Shown: positions 1-5,666, counted from the first letter of the stretch. The stretch: DNA of 6,040 bases from Candidatus Woesearchaeota archaeon (GCA_013331965.1 DUFL01000018.1:1-6040); one strand, 5' to 3'. Translations and numbers: made by a program. The notes: generated by a model not told the origin, from the letters alone.

Positions 1-14
1 TTAAAACCCCAACC

Positions 15-22
15 TTTATAAA
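15..22 (+). promoter_or_regulatory. TATA box of the TRAM-domain gene
   Basis: The octamer TTTATAAA matches the archaeal TATA consensus. It predicts transcription starting near 44-46, giving a leader of about 40 nt before the ATG at 87. A second AT-rich stretch around 41-51 could also serve, but it would start the transcript at or inside the GGAG at 73-76. The same octamer lies upstream of rps2 and of the gene starting at 5973. Confidence 0.65.
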
Positions 23-86
23 TATTCATAACAACATCTATATTAAATAAAAGTAATGCATTGAAAAATGCAGGAGTTAGTTAAAC

Positions 87-473
87 ATGTACAGAGAAGA
101 TAGGGAAGATAGGGGCGGATTCCGTCCAAGAAGAGACAGCGGATTCGGCGGCAGAAGCAATTTTGTGCCGGTCAATGTTGGGGATGAAATAGACGTAAAG
201 ATAGAAGCCGTCGGAGAGAAAGGAGACGGTGTAGCCAAGGTAAAAGGATTTGTTCTTTTTGTGCCTGGCGTCAAGGAAGGAGACTTGGTCAGAGTAAGAG
301 TGACTAAGGTCTTGAGAAAAGTAGGCTTTGCAGAATCAATCGGTCCTGCTCAGGGTCCTATTCCTGTAGATACAAAACCTCCTAAAAAGGAAGAAAAGAA
401 AGAAGAGGAGCAGTTTGCAGGAGATGATTCAGAGGAATTCGGAGAAGAAGGCTCATTTGAAGAGGAAGGCTAA
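87..473 (+). CDS. Stand-alone TRAM-domain RNA-binding protein
   Basis: This 128-residue protein has three parts. Residues 1-26 are Arg/Gly-rich and basic. Residues about 28-86 form a TRAM domain: a small beta-barrel RNA-binding fold seen here as VGDEIDVKIE, then GEKGDGVAKV, then FVPGVKEGD and VRVRVTKV. Residues about 97-128 are a Lys/Glu linker and a very acidic tail. Small single-TRAM proteins are common in euryarchaea and DPANN and are thought to be RNA chaperones, in one studied methanogen linked to cold response. The general RNA-binding role is established for the fold; the target RNA is unknown. The start at 87 is supported by GGAG at 73-76, ten bases upstream. The gene has its own promoter and terminator, so it is probably monocistronic. 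The opposite-charge ends could let the tail compete with RNA for the basic arm; that is inference. Confidence 0.85.
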   Translation: MYREDREDRGGFRPRRDSGFGGRSNFVPVNVGDEIDVKIEAVGEKGDGVAKVKGFVLFVPGVKEGDLVRVRVTKVLRKVGFAESIGPAQGPIPVDTKPPKKEEKKEEEQFAGDDSEEFGEEGSFEEEG

Positions 474-500
474 AGCCTTTCTTTTTTTATTTTTATTTAT
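461..500 (+). terminator. Hairpin plus T-tract terminator of the TRAM gene
   Basis: The arms 461-470 and 475-484 pair over 10 bp with two G-U pairs, and the inner five (AAGGC/GCCTT) are perfect. The loop 471-474 contains the TAA stop codon. A T-rich tract runs from 478 to about 502. T-tracts alone can end transcription in archaea, so the hairpin may be supplementary. The TATA box of rps2 follows at once, so termination here would separate the two genes. Confidence 0.65.
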
Positions 501-509
501 TTAGCAATC

Positions 510-517
510 TTTATAAA
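510..517 (+). promoter_or_regulatory. TATA box of rps2
   Basis: A TTTATAAA octamer lies just after the T-tract of the preceding gene. Standard archaeal spacing puts the transcription start near 538-541, far upstream of the ATG at 634. The predicted RNA therefore has a leader of about 94 nt and begins at the 5' strand of the closing helix described in the leader entry. Confidence 0.65.
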
Positions 518-539
518 CCACCTCAGTTCTCAAAATATC

Positions 540-633
540 ATTGCCTTGTTCAAGGGGTAGCCGAAAGGGACCTTAAACACTTTGTCCGGGCGATAGAAGG
601 ACAATAGAACTCAAATTCTATTGTTAAAACACT
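540..633 (+). promoter_or_regulatory. Structured 5' leader of rps2, possible two-state RNA element
   Basis: Bases 541-600 hold 31 G/C out of 60, against 14 of 60 in 481-540 and 8 of 33 in 601-633. Such a GC island in AT-rich DNA is typical of a folded RNA. State A: 540-547 pairs with 597-605 (8 bp, A601 bulged), enclosing GCC 560-562 with GGC 589-591 and GGAC 568-571 with GTCC 584-587 around a 12-base loop. State B: 601-609 pairs perfectly with 616-624 (9 bp, six-base loop). The states share 601-605 and are mutually exclusive. The only Shine-Dalgarno-like bases, AGGA at 598-601, are hidden in A. In B they are mostly freed and brought to about nine unpaired bases from the AUG. Folding is by eye. 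The ligand is unknown; autoregulation by uS2 is one idea. It matches no riboswitch class I recognise. Confidence 0.45.
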
Positions 634-1239
634 ATGGCAGAACAAAAAGAAATGCTTGTACCTGTAGAACTTTATCTAAGGGCAGGAATACACATAGGAA
701 CTAAATTCAAGTCAGCATACATGGAGCCATTCATATATAAAATCAGGCCCGATGGTTTATTCATTCTTAATCTGGAAAAAGTTGATGAAAGGATATCTTT
801 AGCTGCAAAGATGCTTTCACATTACAATCCTGAAGATATTTTGATAGTTTCAAGAAGAGAAAACGGCTGGAAGCCTATCAAAACATTCTCAAAGATAACA
901 GGAGTAACTGTTTTTGCAGGAAGATATCCTCCGGGAATATTAACTAATACTTCCTTGAAAAATTTCATGGAAAAGAAGATTGTTTTAGTTACTGATCCGT
1001 GGCCGGACAAGAACGCAGTGGAAGACGCCGGCAGAGTGGGAATCCCAGTCATTGCACTTTGTGACACCAACAACCAGTCAAACAATGTTGATTTAGTTGT
1101 TCCGTGCAACAACAAGGGAAAGAAATCATTGGGATTGTTCTTCATGATACTTGCAAGGGAATACCTGAAGGCCAAGGGAATCATACATAAGAATGAAGAG
1201 TTCACAAATGTGTTAGAAGATTTTGCTGAGCCTGATTAA
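634..1239 (+). CDS. rps2: Small ribosomal subunit protein uS2 (archaeal Rps2)
   Basis: This 201-residue protein of the small ribosomal subunit is of the archaeal/eukaryotic SA type, with the usual archaeal length of about 200. Recognisable blocks are AGIHIGTK (17-24), the RPDGLFILNLEKVDERI region (38-54), ILIVSRRENGW (69-79), FAGRYPPGILTN (94-105), LVTDPWPDKNAVEDA (118-132), GIPVIALCDTNN (136-147) and VVPCNNKGKKSLGL (155-168). In many archaea rps2 lies in a cluster with rpl13, rps9, rpoN and rpoK; here it stands alone with its own promoter and structured leader. There is no Shine-Dalgarno sequence at normal distance from the ATG at 634. An internal ATG at 652 is possible but would drop the usual N-terminus. 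The stop codon overlaps that of the convergent radB. Confidence 0.96.
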   Translation: MAEQKEMLVPVELYLRAGIHIGTKFKSAYMEPFIYKIRPDGLFILNLEKVDERISLAAKMLSHYNPEDILIVSRRENGWKPIKTFSKITGVTVFAGRYPPGILTNTSLKNFMEKKIVLVTDPWPDKNAVEDAGRVGIPVIALCDTNNQSNNVDLVVPCNNKGKKSLGLFFMILAREYLKAKGIIHKNEEFTNVLEDFAEPD

Positions 1240-1910
1240 ACGTTCTCTATCCCTTCATTAACAATCCTGAACATTATCTCTTTAGACTGCGGCAGCGACC
1301 TATGCTTAATCAAAGTTGCTTTTCTTACCCCATTATGTCCGGCTTGAAGCTCAATCATGCATTTGCTTCCGTATTTCAGAATATCCCCTCCGACAATCTT
1401 TATTCCGTTTGGATTTTCAAAATCAGCATAGACCTGATTTGCAATCAAGACAGGAATGTTGCTCTTGCGCGCAATCTGCGTCAAATATGCGATTTGTTTG
1501 GCCAAAATTAAATTTGCATCAAACGGCTCATTATCAGAACCTCTTTCCAGCCTGTATAGCATCGAGATGGTATCAACAACAATTAATTTAATATTTTCAT
1601 CAACCATTTCCTTTATTTTTTCAAACACATCCTGCTGTTCTTTAAAGTCAGTAGGATTAAAGAAAAATATCTTATCAAGGATTTTTTCAGTGTCTTCCTT
1701 GCAGATCTGCTTTGCTCTTTCTGCCGAAAACCCACCCTCTGAATCAATAAAAATAACTTTCCCTCCCTGTCTTGCGACATTTATTGCAGATAAAATGCAG
1801 ATATTTGTTTTTCCCGAGCCGGCAGGGCCATAGATTGTTGTTACAACATCATTCTCAAACCCGCCGTCAAGAAGCTCGTCAATAATAGTTCCAGTTGGTG
1901 TCTTTTTCAT
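1236..1910 (-). CDS. radB: DNA repair and recombination protein RadB
   Basis: This 224-residue RecA-fold ATPase is a paralog of the archaeal recombinase RadA. It starts directly with the core domain and lacks the N-terminal helix-hairpin-helix domain of RadA, as RadB proteins do. Visible motifs are STG-like PTGTIIDELL (5-14), Walker A GPAGSGKT (28-35), an acidic DSEGGFSAER segment (56-65), Walker B LIVVD (109-113) and the LIANQVYAD strand/loop (155-163). Known RadB binds DNA and nucleotide with weak ATPase activity and is thought to assist RadA; it occurs in euryarchaea and DPANN but not generally in Crenarchaeota. The ATG at 1910 lies about 26 bp from a TATA box, so the mRNA is probably leaderless. 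It follows the GT39-like gene by 40 bp on the same strand without an evident terminator, so read-through is possible. Confidence 0.93.
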   Translation of the reverse strand: MKKTPTGTIIDELLDGGFENDVVTTIYGPAGSGKTNICILSAINVARQGGKVIFIDSEGGFSAERAKQICKEDTEKILDKIFFFNPTDFKEQQDVFEKIKEMVDENIKLIVVDTISMLYRLERGSDNEPFDANLILAKQIAYLTQIARKSNIPVLIANQVYADFENPNGIKIVGGDILKYGSKCMIELQAGHNGVRKATLIKHRSLPQSKEIMFRIVNEGIENV

Positions 1911-1932
1911 CTTCTATCTATGTTTGCAGTGC

Positions 1933-1939
1933 TTTAAAT
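1933..1939 (-). promoter_or_regulatory. TATA box of radB, leaderless spacing
   Basis: On the minus strand this reads ATTTAAA within CTATTTAAAG. Its centre lies about 26 bp before the A of the radB ATG, so transcription would begin at or next to the start codon. There is no Shine-Dalgarno sequence before that ATG, which agrees with a leaderless message. The element sits just past the stop codon of the preceding gene. Confidence 0.55.
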
Positions 1940-1950
1940 AGTTTCTTAAT

Positions 1951-3387
1951 TCATGATTTTGGATTTCTTTCAAATATATAGTACGTTTTTCCGTCATATG
2001 TCTTGTTGAAGACCAGTTCATTTTCTGCAATAAGTTTTTTCAAGAATAGTTTTTTCCCATCTTCACATTTTATATCATCGGAGAGGCATGGAAAACTTGC
2101 CGGCAGATATATGACTGCGGCGATAGAATCCTTGTTCTTATCATACTCCTCTGCTGTCTGTTCTATAAAGAAGCTGTTTGCAATAAATTTATTATCAGCA
2201 TACGTTGCATGAACAGGATCCGAAGTAAAGATAGTCCCTTCCCTCGGGTTGTTCGTAAAAAACTTATAATATTCAGAATACATTGGAGGTTCATTTGCAT
2301 CTCTCCAATAATAATAGTCCTGATCATGATATGCGGTCCTTGCAGTTAATGCAACAACCAGTGCAATAATAATAATCGTAATTATTTTTTTAAATATCTT
2401 ATCCTTCACGTCAGTAATCTTATAGATCCCAACAGAAGCCAATACAGTCAGGAATGGTATGAAGGATATGGCATACCTTTCATCATTGAATATGAAGAAA
2501 CTAAGATAAATAAGATGCGATAGTGCTGCAAGAAGCAATACATTGAATTTTAACTCTTTATACCATCTGTTCTTGATGTAAAAGAAGATGAACGGCAGCA
2601 AAAATACAAAAAGAACACTTTGTTTAAGTGTACTTGCGGCATAGAATGACGGTTCCTGTGCATTATGCACCGCAACATCATTTATATTCACATTTGCTTT
2701 TTGTAAAGGAGCTATTGCAGAGCTAATTCCGCCGAAATAAAAGGCATTGAATACAAGCCAAGGCGCGATTGTCAGTCCAAAAAAAACAATCATAGTCAGG
2801 ACATTTTTAAGAACAATCTTATCTCTTTTCATCACGCATGCAAACAATAAAATGGCTGTCGCTGCGATGGCTGTCAGAAGATGCGGAAATCTTAACAAGA
2901 ACGATAATCCGAAAAATACTCCAGCCTGAGACCATTTTCTGCTTATGAGAGAATATATTGCTAGCAATGAAAATAATACTGAAGGGATATCTGTGAGTAT
3001 ATATGAACTGTACAGCACTATTGCCGGCAAAGTTGCAGTTATCATCGAAGCGATTAGTCCGACTTTCTCATTAACTAATCTCCTGCCGACAAGATAGCCT
3101 GCAAAGATGAGTCCTGATGAAAAAATTATTCCAAGGATCTCTCCGGCTATTATTGGATTCAATCCTAATCTCCAGAACAGGCCGATGATGAGCGGCAGTA
3201 AAAGAGGCCTTTGTATATCGAATAAGCCAGCCTGTCCTGCAGACCATAAGTATTTTCCTATTCCAATATAGATAGCTTCATCCCATATTACTGAATGATA
3301 CCGTGATAAAAAGAAGAGTTTTGCAAGAAAAAATACAGCAATTATGACAAAAACTCCTTTTATGTATAAAGAATTCTCCCGCTTCAT
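1951..3387 (-). CDS. GT39/PMT-like GT-C membrane glycosyltransferase
   Basis: This is a 478-residue polytopic membrane protein with about 11-13 hydrophobic helices up to residue 349, then a soluble C-terminal part of about 130 residues. Family signs are VIWDEAIY (34-41) in the first outer loop, with the Asp/Glu pair typical of GT-C catalytic or donor-binding sites; RPLLLPLI (60-67), like the RPPLYP of ArnT-type enzymes; LTDIP (131-135); and NDERYAISFIP (301-311). Such enzymes transfer a sugar from a polyprenyl-phosphate donor to protein or lipid on the outer face. Donor and acceptor here are unknown. The start chosen is the ATG at 3387, which forms an ATGA overlap with the upstream stop; a TTG at 3396 would add three residues but is less likely. 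No Shine-Dalgarno sequence is seen, so translational coupling is probable. C434 and C441 lie in the outer C-terminal domain and could form a disulfide. Confidence 0.82.
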   Translation of the reverse strand: MKRENSLYIKGVFVIIAVFFLAKLFFLSRYHSVIWDEAIYIGIGKYLWSAGQAGLFDIQRPLLLPLIIGLFWRLGLNPIIAGEILGIIFSSGLIFAGYLVGRRLVNEKVGLIASMITATLPAIVLYSSYILTDIPSVLFSLLAIYSLISRKWSQAGVFFGLSFLLRFPHLLTAIAATAILLFACVMKRDKIVLKNVLTMIVFFGLTIAPWLVFNAFYFGGISSAIAPLQKANVNINDVAVHNAQEPSFYAASTLKQSVLFVFLLPFIFFYIKNRWYKELKFNVLLLAALSHLIYLSFFIFNDERYAISFIPFLTVLASVGIYKITDVKDKIFKKIITIIIIALVVALTARTAYHDQDYYYWRDANEPPMYSEYYKFFTNNPREGTIFTSDPVHATYADNKFIANSFFIEQTAEEYDKNKDSIAAVIYLPASFPCLSDDIKCEDGKKLFLKKLIAENELVFNKTYDGKTYYIFERNPKS

Positions 3388-4082
3388 GTGTAACAAGTTG
3401 ATTTATTTTTATATCTTTGGCATATCAGCTGTTCGAGCTCGTCTTTCTGGATGACTCCGCTGTGAGTCTCGTCTTCTATGACCAGCGAAGAATACTCCGT
3501 TATATTATATCTGCTCCTAAGTATTGTTATAATAGGATCTGTTTCTTCAAGATCGGCATTTATCGGAAATACGAGAAGTTTATCCTGCAACAGCTGCTTA
3601 TAATACGTAAGAATGACGCCCTGGTCGGAGCATGCCGGGCAGTTTTTCTCCGAATAGAAGTAAAGTATGCTTACGATATCCAGATTGCATGTCTTTTTGC
3701 TTTCCTGTGCAAACAGCCAGTACTTCAGATTATCCAGCAGATAATTTCTCTCAATCATCCGTATCTCATTGTCGCTTGTCGGCATGGATTTTTCCTTGTA
3801 GCTGGATAATGTCTTGAGAGATTTAGCAAGGTCATTGACGCTTTTATCAAGCGCAATCCTCAGCACATTGCATCCAGAGCCTGATTTTTCCAGTGTGCTC
3901 ATGAATAAATACTGGAATTGAAGCTCTTTGAAGTCGATTTCCTGCATTTTTCTCAGGCTCTCGCTTGAACTCACCTTTGCGCTTGTCACAATTATTCCAA
4001 GAGTGATTCCCAGCCCAAATATCAAGAATGTTATGATGCCTACTATGATATATCTGCTCTTGTCGAAGTCCCTCCTTACCAT
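3384..4082 (-). CDS. Membrane-anchored thioredoxin-like protein with CPAC motif
   Basis: This 232-residue protein has a basic N-terminus, one hydrophobic helix (about 11-33), a mostly helical middle (40-130) and a thioredoxin-like C-terminal part (about 136-205). The last shows SILYFYSEKNCPAC (138-151), a beta strand leading into C148-x-x-C151 at the start of a helix, then LLVFPINAD (169-177) and RYNITEYSSLVIED (191-204). The positive-inside rule puts the C-terminal part outside the cell. The usual cis-proline before the third strand is absent: the VPTLVI-like segment reads YSSLVI, with Ser198 in that place. Other cysteines are C71, C132, C221 and C230. A thiol-disulfide role is inferred from the CxxC alone; it is not a clear DsbA or thioredoxin. 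The gene overlaps the GT2 gene by 7 nt upstream and the GT39-like gene by 4 nt downstream. A GAGGGG lies about 12 nt before the ATG. Confidence 0.75.
   Translation of the reverse strand: MVRRDFDKSRYIIVGIITFLIFGLGITLGIIVTSAKVSSSESLRKMQEIDFKELQFQYLFMSTLEKSGSGCNVLRIALDKSVNDLAKSLKTLSSYKEKSMPTSDNEIRMIERNYLLDNLKYWLFAQESKKTCNLDIVSILYFYSEKNCPACSDQGVILTYYKQLLQDKLLVFPINADLEETDPIITILRSRYNITEYSSLVIEDETHSGVIQKDELEQLICQRYKNKSTCYT
3406..3413 (-). promoter_or_regulatory. Possible internal TATA box for the GT39-like gene
   Basis: On the minus strand TATAAAAA lies inside the 3' end of the preceding coding region, centred about 23 bp before the ATG at 3387. This is the spacing expected for a leaderless transcript. 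AT-rich coding DNA gives such matches by chance, so it is only a candidate second promoter in addition to operon transcription. Confidence 0.25.
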
Positions 4083-5338
4083 TTTTGTATTTTGCCCCTC
4101 AATATCTCAGCAAAAACAATGACTGATATGAAGCTTAGAATCAGGAAGTATGCCAAAAAGTAAGGGATGAAGTAAACCACACCATATCTGGAGATCTTCT
4201 CATCTGTGCTTTTATGCGATATGTAGAACCATACAAATACCAATAAAAGCAATGTTATTACCATGAAAAACTTCGCGAATTCAACATTAAACAGCGCATT
4301 AAATGAAAATTCCATATTTCCCAGCAGAGGCAGTACATCAAACCGTATCAGGTAAAGGTCGCGCAGCTTCTTCAATAAAGGCCAGACAGACAGCTTAAAC
4401 AAAAAGAACAGGGCCGCAATTCCTGTAAAAAAAGTAAATAGATTTATCGGCATCTGAAGCATACCGAAGTTGGCATACTCTCTGTTGAACATCATGCTTC
4501 TATACTTCAGCACATTAAGGAGGCTTCCTTTAAACCACCTGTTTCTCTGCCTGTATAATCCTTTAAGATCGTGCGGGCATATTGTATATACTTTCGCCTC
4601 TGGGCACTGCAGTATTCTGTAGTGATTCTTCTGCATCCTGTATGCTATCTCCTGGTCTTCTGTCAGATTATTCTCATCAAACCCGCCAAGTTTTGTGACA
4701 TATTCTTTCCTATAAAGGCTGAATGGTCCTGGCGCAACATGAGCGCAGTCAAGTTTGCTCCTGAATCTTGCCCAAGTTATAGACATTATGTATTCAAGTC
4801 TCTGGAATTTCTGCAGCATGGTTTCAGGATTTCTTATTCTCATGGAGGGAGTCACTATCGCCAGTTCAGAACCATTCGACTGGAAGACTGCCAGCATTTT
4901 TTTAAGCGCATCTTTTTCTACGACAGAATCAGCATCGAGGCAGGCGAAAAATTCTCCCTTCGCTATTTTCAGCCCGTTATTCAATGACCTTGCTTTTCCC
5001 TGGTTGAGCTGATTTATCAGTATTATATTTCTGTTTTTATTGTTCTTGATTATATCTTCAATGACTTTAAGCGTATTATCTTTGCTTCCGTCATTCACAG
5101 CTATTATTTCAAGCTTATCGTGCGGATAATCGAGAGAAAGAAGAGATTTTATGGTGTTTCCTATTGTTTTCTCCTCATTATATGCAGGCACTATTACTGA
5201 GACTAATGGGAGTCTTTTGAGTTTCGTCTTCTTTTCACTGAAACCCTTGTCAAAAACGACTAACAGCCAGAATACAGAATAATATAGAGCAACCAGATAC
5301 ATTACCCAGATTGTGACTTCAAACACCAGACTTTGCAT
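4076..5338 (-). CDS. Processive-type family 2 membrane glycosyltransferase
   Basis: This 420-residue protein has an N-terminal helix (about 7-29), a cytosolic GT-A catalytic domain (about 45-290) and C-terminal helices (about 296-317, 354-373, 386-411). Catalytic motifs are complete: SVIVPAYNEE (47-56), VNDGSKDNT (81-89), the DAD metal site (135-137), APGPFSLYR (202-210), TEDQE (226-230) with the likely general base Asp228, and QRNRW (263-267). The QxxRW motif and trailing membrane helices place it near PgaC/BcsA/hyaluronan-synthase-like enzymes that extend and export a polysaccharide. Dolichyl-phosphate-mannose synthases lack QxxRW. The sugar used cannot be read from the sequence. It is the first gene of the overlapping three-gene unit. 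The ATG at 5338 is preceded by AAGGA, very close to the start. Confidence 0.88.
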   Translation of the reverse strand: MQSLVFEVTIWVMYLVALYYSVFWLLVVFDKGFSEKKTKLKRLPLVSVIVPAYNEEKTIGNTIKSLLSLDYPHDKLEIIAVNDGSKDNTLKVIEDIIKNNKNRNIILINQLNQGKARSLNNGLKIAKGEFFACLDADSVVEKDALKKMLAVFQSNGSELAIVTPSMRIRNPETMLQKFQRLEYIMSITWARFRSKLDCAHVAPGPFSLYRKEYVTKLGGFDENNLTEDQEIAYRMQKNHYRILQCPEAKVYTICPHDLKGLYRQRNRWFKGSLLNVLKYRSMMFNREYANFGMLQMPINLFTFFTGIAALFFLFKLSVWPLLKKLRDLYLIRFDVLPLLGNMEFSFNALFNVEFAKFFMVITLLLLVFVWFYISHKSTDEKISRYGVVYFIPYFLAYFLILSFISVIVFAEILRGKIQKW

Positions 5339-5384
5339 ATCCTTATTATTTAAAAAGGCAGATTTTTAAACATTTCCTTAAGAG

Positions 5385-5392
5385 TATATAAA
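5385..5392 (-). promoter_or_regulatory. TATA box of the glycosylation operon
   Basis: On the minus strand TTTATATA predicts transcription near 5362, leaving a short leader of about 24 nt that includes AAGGA just before the ATG at 5338. A second AT-rich element, GTTTAAAAA (about 5363-5371), would give a nearly leaderless start instead. The first is the closer match to the archaeal consensus. Confidence 0.5.
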
Positions 5393-5415
5393 GAACCCTC
5401 TAAATCCGATGATAG

Positions 5416-5429
5416 CTGATTCTAATCAG
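5416..5429. repeat. Short inverted repeat upstream of the glycosylation operon promoter
   Basis: CTGATT and AATCAG flank a two-base centre, making a near-perfect 14-bp dyad. It lies about 24 bp upstream of the TATA box at 5385-5392 and just beyond the T-tract ending the neighbouring gene. The place and shape fit a regulator-binding site, but a dyad of this size can occur by chance. Confidence 0.3.
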
Positions 5430-5434
5430 GTGTT

Positions 5435-5475
5435 AAAAAATAAATAAAAAAAGAAGAATTTACTTCCTTCTTCTT
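5435..5475 (-). terminator. Hairpin plus T-tract terminator of the small two-gene unit
   Basis: Read on the minus strand, 5475-5468 pairs with 5458-5451 over 8 bp (AAGAAGAA with TTCTTCTT), with a nine-base loop. A T-rich tract from 5452 to 5435 follows, broken only by two A residues. The TAA stop codon (5462-5460) is in the loop, the same layout as the terminator at 461-500. Confidence 0.6.
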
Positions 5476-5660
5476 AAAGCCATTGCAACAGCACCAAGAG
5501 CAGCCCCTGCTGCGGCAGCTATAGCAATTGCCCTTTCTGGATGCTTTCTTACTGCTGAATCCACCTTTCTTCTTGCTTCCTTAGCCTTAGCTTCTGCTTT
5601 AGCTAACTGAGCTTTTGCTTTCTTAACTTGTGCCATTACTTTTTTCTTGTTTATTTTCAT
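5460..5660 (-). CDS. Small Lys/Ala-rich protein with C-terminal membrane helix (YqjD/ElaB-like layout)
   Basis: This 66-residue protein has an N-terminal helical part (about 3-38) rich in Lys, Ala, Glu and Gln with heptad-like spacing, so probably amphipathic or coiled-coil. A short KHPERA linker (39-44) leads to one hydrophobic Ala/Gly-rich helix (about 44-62) with small residues spaced like a glycine zipper, and an RRRK end. The layout of charged helix, proline, Gly/Ala membrane helix and terminal arginines resembles bacterial DUF883 proteins (YqjD, ElaB), which anchor ribosomes to the inner membrane. The likeness is one of layout, not clear homology, and low complexity makes it weak. It could equally be a DNA- or RNA-binding membrane tether. 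A strong AGAGGT at 5667-5672 supports the start. It lies 13 nt after the two-helix protein gene. Confidence 0.7.
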   Translation of the reverse strand: MKINKKKVMAQVKKAKAQLAKAEAKAKEARRKVDSAVRKHPERAIAIAAAAGAALGAVAMALRRRK

Positions 5661-5666
5661 TTTGTT

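Noticed and set aside
56..103. Short upstream reading frames before the TRAM gene (ATG at 56 with two codons; ATG at 68 with 11 codons overlapping the start)
   Set aside because: Both are very short, and the second begins just before the GGAG that serves the real start; chance occurrence is enough.
543..625. tRNA-like gene (CTTAAAC resembling an anticodon loop, GTTCAAG and ACTCAAAT resembling T-loops)
   Set aside because: No cloverleaf can be drawn: the putative anticodon stem has a 12-base loop, the D-arm is too short, and no five-pair T-arm with a seven-base loop fits next to an acceptor stem.
822..1205. 127-codon open frame antisense to rps2
   Set aside because: It is fully inside the well-supported uS2 gene, with composition typical of a shadow frame and no promoter or family likeness.
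1302..1833. Several plus-strand open frames across radB
   Set aside because: They lie antisense to clear RecA-family motifs and show no recognisable protein features.
3388..3396. TTG start at 3396 adding three residues (M-L-H) to the GT39-like protein
   Set aside because: The ATG at 3387 forms a standard ATGA overlap with the upstream stop codon; the TTG has no Shine-Dalgarno sequence and adds nothing of family value.
3417..4987. Plus-strand open frames of 61-138 codons across the thioredoxin-like and GT2 genes
   Set aside because: They are shadow frames of genes with intact conserved motifs on the minus strand.
5408..5419. C/D-box-like sRNA motif (GATGAT followed by CTGA)
   Set aside because: The C box does not match RUGAUGA and the two boxes are almost adjacent, leaving no guide region.
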